Below, piece by piece: positions 59,500-64,000 of a stretch of DNA of 64,000 nt. This DNA comes from Haematobia irritans (Eukaryota > Arthropoda > Insecta > Diptera > Muscidae): positions 219,294,537-219,358,536 of the forward strand of contig NC_134397.1 of assembly GCF_050003625.1 (NCBI RefSeq), written 5' to 3'. Position 1 is the first letter of the stretch, and every line of letters begins with the position of its first letter. The notes under the pieces are model-generated. The model was not told where the DNA came from. It did not search any database and saw only the letters and a program-made list of their open reading frames with translations. The translations under genes were made by a program, and so were the position numbers.

Positions 59500-62470
59500 A
59501 AACGATATTGTCCGTCTGTCTGTTTTAATTACTTCAATAGTGAACCTGTCATGCCGAAATTCGAGACAGGCTCATCTTATAAACCGACCTCACGATTAAG
59601 GGTCTTGAGCATTTAGTCTCCACAGTTTTTATCCAATTTACCTGAAATTGGAAATTCAGAGGTACTTGAATCGGTCCATATTTTCGCATCCAATTTGACT
59701 GCTTGGGCTTCTAGACACCGCAATTTTTATACGATTTGACTGATAGAGGAAATTCAGAAGTGCTTTGGGTTCAGAAATAGCCCTGATGGATATTGTGTGT
59801 ATCGGTCCAAGTTTTGGTATAACCCTTATATAGACCGATATCTCGATTTGAAAGCTTTGGCTTCTTGAAATCAAATTTACCTGGAATTCAAATACCAAAG
59901 GTAGCTAAGGTCCACAAACGGCTGTGCGCAATATGGTGTGCACTGGCCCATTTTTATACCCTCCACCATAGGATGGGGGTATATTAACTTTGTCATTCCG
60001 TTTGTAACACATCGAAATATTGCTCTAAGACCCCATAAAGTATATATATATATTCTGGGTCGTGGTGAAATTCTGAGTCGATCTGAGCATGTCCGTCCGT
60101 CCGTTCGTCCGTCTGTTGAAATCGCGCTAAATTCCGAATAAAACAAGCTATCGACTTGAAACTTGACACAAGTAGTTGTTATTGACGTAGGTCGGACGGT
60201 ATTGAAAATGGGCCATATCGGACCACTTTTACGTATAGCCACCATATAAACGGACCCCCAAATTTAGCTTGCAGACCCACTAAGAGAAGCAAATTTCATC
60301 CGATCCGGCTGAAATTTGGTACATGGTGTCAGCATATGATCTCTAACAACCATGCAAAAATTGGTCCACATCGGTCCATAATTATATATAGCCCCCATAT
60401 AAACCGATCCCCCGATTTGGCTTGCGGAGCCTCTAAGAGAAGCAAAATTCTTGCGATCCGGCTGAAATTTGGTACATGGTGTATGTATATGGTATCTAAC
60501 AACTGTGCAAAAATTGGTCCACATCGGTCCATAATTATATATAGCCCCCATATAAACCGATCCCCCGATTTGGCTTACGGGGACTCTAAGAGAAGCAAAT
60601 TTCATCCGATCCAGTTGAAATTTGGTACATGGTGTCAGCATATGATCTCTAACAACCATGCAAAAATTGGTCCTCATCGGTCCATAATAATATATAGCCC
60701 CCATATAAACCTATTCACCGATTTGGCTTGCGGAGCCTCTAAGAGAAGCAAATTTCATGCGATCCGGCCGAAAATTTGGTACATTGTGTATGTATATGGT
60801 ACCTAACAACTATGCAAAAATTGGTCCACATCGGTCCATAATTATATATAGCCCCCATATAAACCGATCCCTCGATTTGGCTTGCGGAGCCTCTAAGAGA
60901 AGCAAATTTCATCCGATCCGGCTGAAATTTGGTACATGGTGTTAGTATATGGTCTAATGACCATGCAAAATATGGTCCTTATCGGTACATAATTATATAT
61001 AGCCCCCATATAAACCGGTCACCAGATTCGACCTCCGGAGCCTCTTGGAAGACCAAAATTCATCTGATTCAGTTGAAATTTGGTAGGTGGTGTTAATATA
61101 TGGCCTCAAACACCCATGCAAAAATTGGTCGAAATCGGTCCATAATTATATATAGCCCCCATATAAACCGATCCCCAGATTTGACCTCCAGAGCACCTTG
61201 GAAGAGCAAAATTCATACGATTCGGTTGAAATTTGATACGTGATGTTAGTATATGTTATCCAACAACCATGCAGGAATTGGTTCATATCAGTCCATAATT
61301 ATATATAGCCCCCATATAAACCGATCCCCAGATTTGACCTCCGGTGCCTTTTGGAGAAGCAAAATTCATCCGATCTGGTTGAAATTTGGTACGTGGTGGT
61401 AATATATGATATTTAACAGCCATGCCAAAAGTGGTCCATATCAGTCCATAATCATATATAGCTCCCGAGATTTGATTTTGGAGCCTCTTGTAGGTGCAAA
61501 TTTCATCCGAGTCAGTTGAAATTTGGTACATTATGCTAGTATATGGCCGTTAACAACCATGCCTAACTAGATCCATATCGGTCTATAGTTATATATAGCC
61601 CTCAGATAAATCGATCCCCAATCACAAAAAATTGGTCCATATCAAGTTCATAATTGTATATAGCCCCCATATAAGAGACCCCCATATCTCAATTCTGGCT
61701 CTCTACCACGTATGGACTAACTCATAATTTAGAAAACGATGTTAAGAAGTTTTAAGATACCACAACACAAGTAATTCGATTGTGGATGACAGTCTTTTGT
61801 AGAAGTTTCTACGCAATCCATGGTGGAGGATACATAAGATTTGGTCTGGCCGAACTTACGGCCGTAAATACTTGTTATACGATTTGACTGATAGAGGAAA
61901 TTCTGAAGTGCTTTGGTTTCAGAAATAGCCCTGATGAATATTGTGTGTATCCGTCCAAGTTTTGGTATAACCCTTATATAGACCGATCTCTCGATTTGAC
62001 AGCCTTGGCTTCGTGAAATCAAATTTACCTGGAATTCAAATACCAAAACTAGTTTAGGTCTACAAACGGCTGTGCGCAATATGGTGTGCACTGATCCATG
62101 TTTTAGTATTGGTTCCATATAGAAGGACTATTTATTTGGCTTTTAGTTTGTATTCGATTTGCTTGAAATTCAAAAGCCAGAGGTATTTTAGATCTACAAA
62201 CAGCTGTGCTCACTGTGGTGTTTATTGGTCCCTGTTTTGGTGTAGTCCCCATACAGACGGATTTGTCGATTTGACTTCTTGAGTTTCTAGAAATTCGAAT
62301 TTTTTTTATCAAAGCTGTTATGCGGATAAAAATGTATATAATTCAAATTTCAAATCATATGTAAGGTATTCTCTTATCGTATTTTCATGCACGCTTAGAC
62401 GATAAGATTAGGAATCCTCTAAAACTCAAACAAAAATGGTTCTTGCAAATCCCAAATCTGATGTAGTTTT
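59500..62470 (+). mobile_element. HINE subfamily C, split by a subfamily A HINE
   Basis: Parts 59500-59955 and 61875-62470 carry units with TACGATTTGACTGATAGAGG, GTGTGTATCGGTCCAAGTTT / GTGTGTATCCGTCCAAGTTT, CCTTATATAGACCGATCTCT and TGTGCGCAATATGGTGTGCA. A GTCCGTCTGTCTG block sits near 59510. The layout parallels subfamilies A and B. The termini are not clear. Confidence 0.6.
59956..61874 (+). mobile_element. Complete HINE, subfamily A, without minisatellite
   Basis: The 5' arm is ATACCCTCCACCATAGGATG with the GTCCGTCCGTCCG... block, followed by about nine 153-bp units. Unit starts at 60391, 60544, 60697, 60851 and 61002 show the 151-154 bp period. The 3' arm ends GCCGTAAATACTTG. It is inserted in subfamily C sequence between T residues. 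Unlike copies at 5027, 20590 and 23021, it lacks both leader and minisatellite. Confidence 0.8.
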
Positions 62471-62533
62471 AAATCAATAATGAATAACTTTATATCCGAA
62501 TGTAATAGAATATCAGGGGAGTGGTGTAGAAAC

Positions 62534-63240
62534 TAGAGGTCTGCACAATTCCATTTGTAAATGAAGAGTACACGTGTACTTGCTACATGAGTACATCTAT
62601 TTGAGAGGGTCGCAAAACAATTGGTACACATTTTGATGAACACCAAAAGCCACGAGCAACTTCTTGTTGCTACTCTGATGTCTTCACTACCAACAAACAC
62701 ATATTCCTCTTTCTCTCTTATTGAAGTGTACTCAGAGCGATCACGTTGAGTATGTTGCGAGAACAAAGCTTCATAGAGTACTCCATGTACGACGTGCAGT
62801 TTCAGAAATACAAAAAACAGTTACTCTCCATAATATATTTTTTCGGTTTGTTATAAAGAACGGCAAACGTTAAGGTCAGTGTGTGACATACATAAATATA
62901 TGAAATATGTGACATACATACATATCTATGATGAATAATAATGGAAAGTTTTGCTTCGCATATAACTGAGAAATACTTGTGTGTGGCATATAACTGAGAA
63001 ATACTTGTGGTACCACGCGAAGTGAAGAGAATCCTTGTTGTACTTTTTCTCAAGTACTTGCATTTTTATTGTTTCTTTTTTTCGGAACACATATTTTTTC
63101 GGATAAGTACTTGGTGGTATTTGACAAGCAAGTGTTCTCTTCACTTCACTACTTGCGCTCTGAGAGAAAGACAGTGTATGTACTATATTCGACAGCGAAT
63201 TGCATACATGTAGTGAAAAGTTATTCGATGCAGACCTCTA
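62534..63240. mobile_element. hAT-like MITE with perfect 8-bp target duplication
   Basis: The 12-bp ends TAGAGGTCTGCA (62534) and TGCAGACCTCTA (to 63240) are perfect inverted repeats. GTAGAAAC flanks both sides exactly (62526-62533 and 63241-63248). The 707-bp interior has paired motifs such as GAAGAGTACACGTGTACTTG and a tandem ATAACTGAGAAATACTTGTG, but no transposase. Confidence 0.92.
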
Positions 63241-63248
63241 GTAGAAAC

Positions 63249-64000
63249 GATAGCAAATTGAATTTGGTTGCAATGCATACCAGCTACTAAATTCATTAAT
63301 AATTTAATGCGTCCCATAAAAGCTTTAAACAAAATCAAAATGGCATACTCTTAGCACAGCAGGGTTCTGCCCGAAAATATGCTAAAAAATCGTTCTACTC
63401 CCTCTCTCTCTATCTTAAAACGTATCATTGTAGGTAGAAAAGTAAAATTAGAAAATATTAATATTAAAATATTAAAACGGCGACTTATTGACAATTTCAG
63501 AAAAAAAAATATTTCGGATTCACTTTAAATATTGTGGTATTGTTTGCATTTTTCTTAAAAAAATCTGTTTAGCTTCTATTTACTTTAGTTCTAAAATATG
63601 AACGTTATATCATACCCTATTAATCGCTTGCACCCTTTCCAATTAGTTTTTAGTTTTTTAATTATGTTAAATTTATTATTCCAAGTTGAGTTGCGGATAT
63701 ATACTATCAACTTTTATGCATTATTAATCACTGAGGTTATTTAAAATTTTAAAGCTATTAGTTCATGTCATTGTATATGTCCTTGTTTACACAAAACATT
63801 GCATATTTTGTGGCATATTTAATTTAGTTAAACTAATCAGTGTTTGCGACTCTGTGTGCTTGTTTATTTTTCATAAACAGTTTATTATATAATCGAAAAA
63901 AAAAAAAACAAAAGCAACATAATACCACTATAAATAATTCATTGCAATTAACACTAGAATTTTCTAGATATTTTTTTTATTATTAAGCGAATTAAATTAC
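63249..64000. other. AT-rich DNA, no gene seen
   Basis: No calexcitin exon, transposon end or RNA gene is visible up to the window end. Confidence 0.5.

Larger units (their letters stand above)
44807..64000 (+). other. Calexcitin intron 3, running past the window
   Basis: Begins GTAGGTACTATAAA after exon 3. No exon completing EF-hand 2 or encoding EF-hands 3-4 could be found before the window ends, so the intron is at least 19.2 kb unless the gene is broken. It carries HINEs, a mariner, hAT MITEs and a minisatellite. Confidence 0.7.

Overview
The window is nuclear DNA from a fly (Diptera), most likely a large-genome calyptrate/muscid such as a stable fly, horn fly or house fly relative. The evidence is a spliced calexcitin-type gene with GT-AG introns, two copies of an insect DD37E Tc1/mariner transposon, several hAT-like elements with 8-bp target duplications, a tRNA-derived SINE, and a very high load of DINE-1/HINE-like (Helitron-associated) interspersed elements. 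The species guess rests on recalled repeat style and is inference. Nothing prokaryotic is present.

The only cellular gene I can support lies on the + strand. It is a calexcitin / sarcoplasmic-type EF-hand calcium-binding protein, seen as three coding exons: 28379-28436 (preceded by 5'UTR from an acceptor at 28313/28314), 43812-43864 and 44687-44806. They encode the first 77 residues: the N-terminal helix, the first EF-hand, and the second EF-hand up to loop position 7. Intron 1 is 15.4 kb, intron 2 is 0.8 kb, and intron 3 starts at 44807 and runs past the window end (over 19 kb). No later exon is visible. The part before 28314 is probably an upstream intron or the 5' flank of the same gene.

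Nearly everything else is repeat. Region by region: 1-6.5 kb holds nested elements (a TIR element split by a HINE, itself split by a hAT-like element) and a second complete HINE. 6.5-14 kb is mostly AT-rich non-repeat DNA with a truncated HINE at 10.66 kb. 14.2-18.5 kb is a ~29-bp minisatellite interrupted by a mariner. 20.6-27.1 kb has two HINEs, the second expanded by minisatellite and a MITE. 28.8-32 kb is a HINE of a second subfamily containing a hAT-like element that carries the same minisatellite. 34.5-38.5 kb is a minisatellite in opposite orientation. 40.4-42.9 kb has a HINE, a SINE, MITEs and an inverted HINE end. 45.7-49.3 kb has a HINE containing a second, internally deleted mariner, then a hAT MITE. 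49.5-51.4 kb has a strong 72-bp-arm hairpin and an element with tRNA-like sequences. 52.8-56.7 kb has a hAT MITE with a nested HINE, then a minisatellite. 59.1-63.2 kb has a MITE, two interleaved HINE subfamilies and a hAT MITE with a perfect 8-bp duplication.

Most interesting: the ~29-bp minisatellite repeatedly travels with the same short leader (GGTTGCCACTCGAGCC...) into unrelated elements, so it may be a mobile cassette. The HINE subfamilies share a 153-bp (51-codon) tandem unit that stays open on both strands. Inverted copies of a HINE end flank calexcitin exons 2-3 and could favour exon circularisation. A 72-bp inverted repeat at 49.5 kb could form an hpRNA-like precursor.
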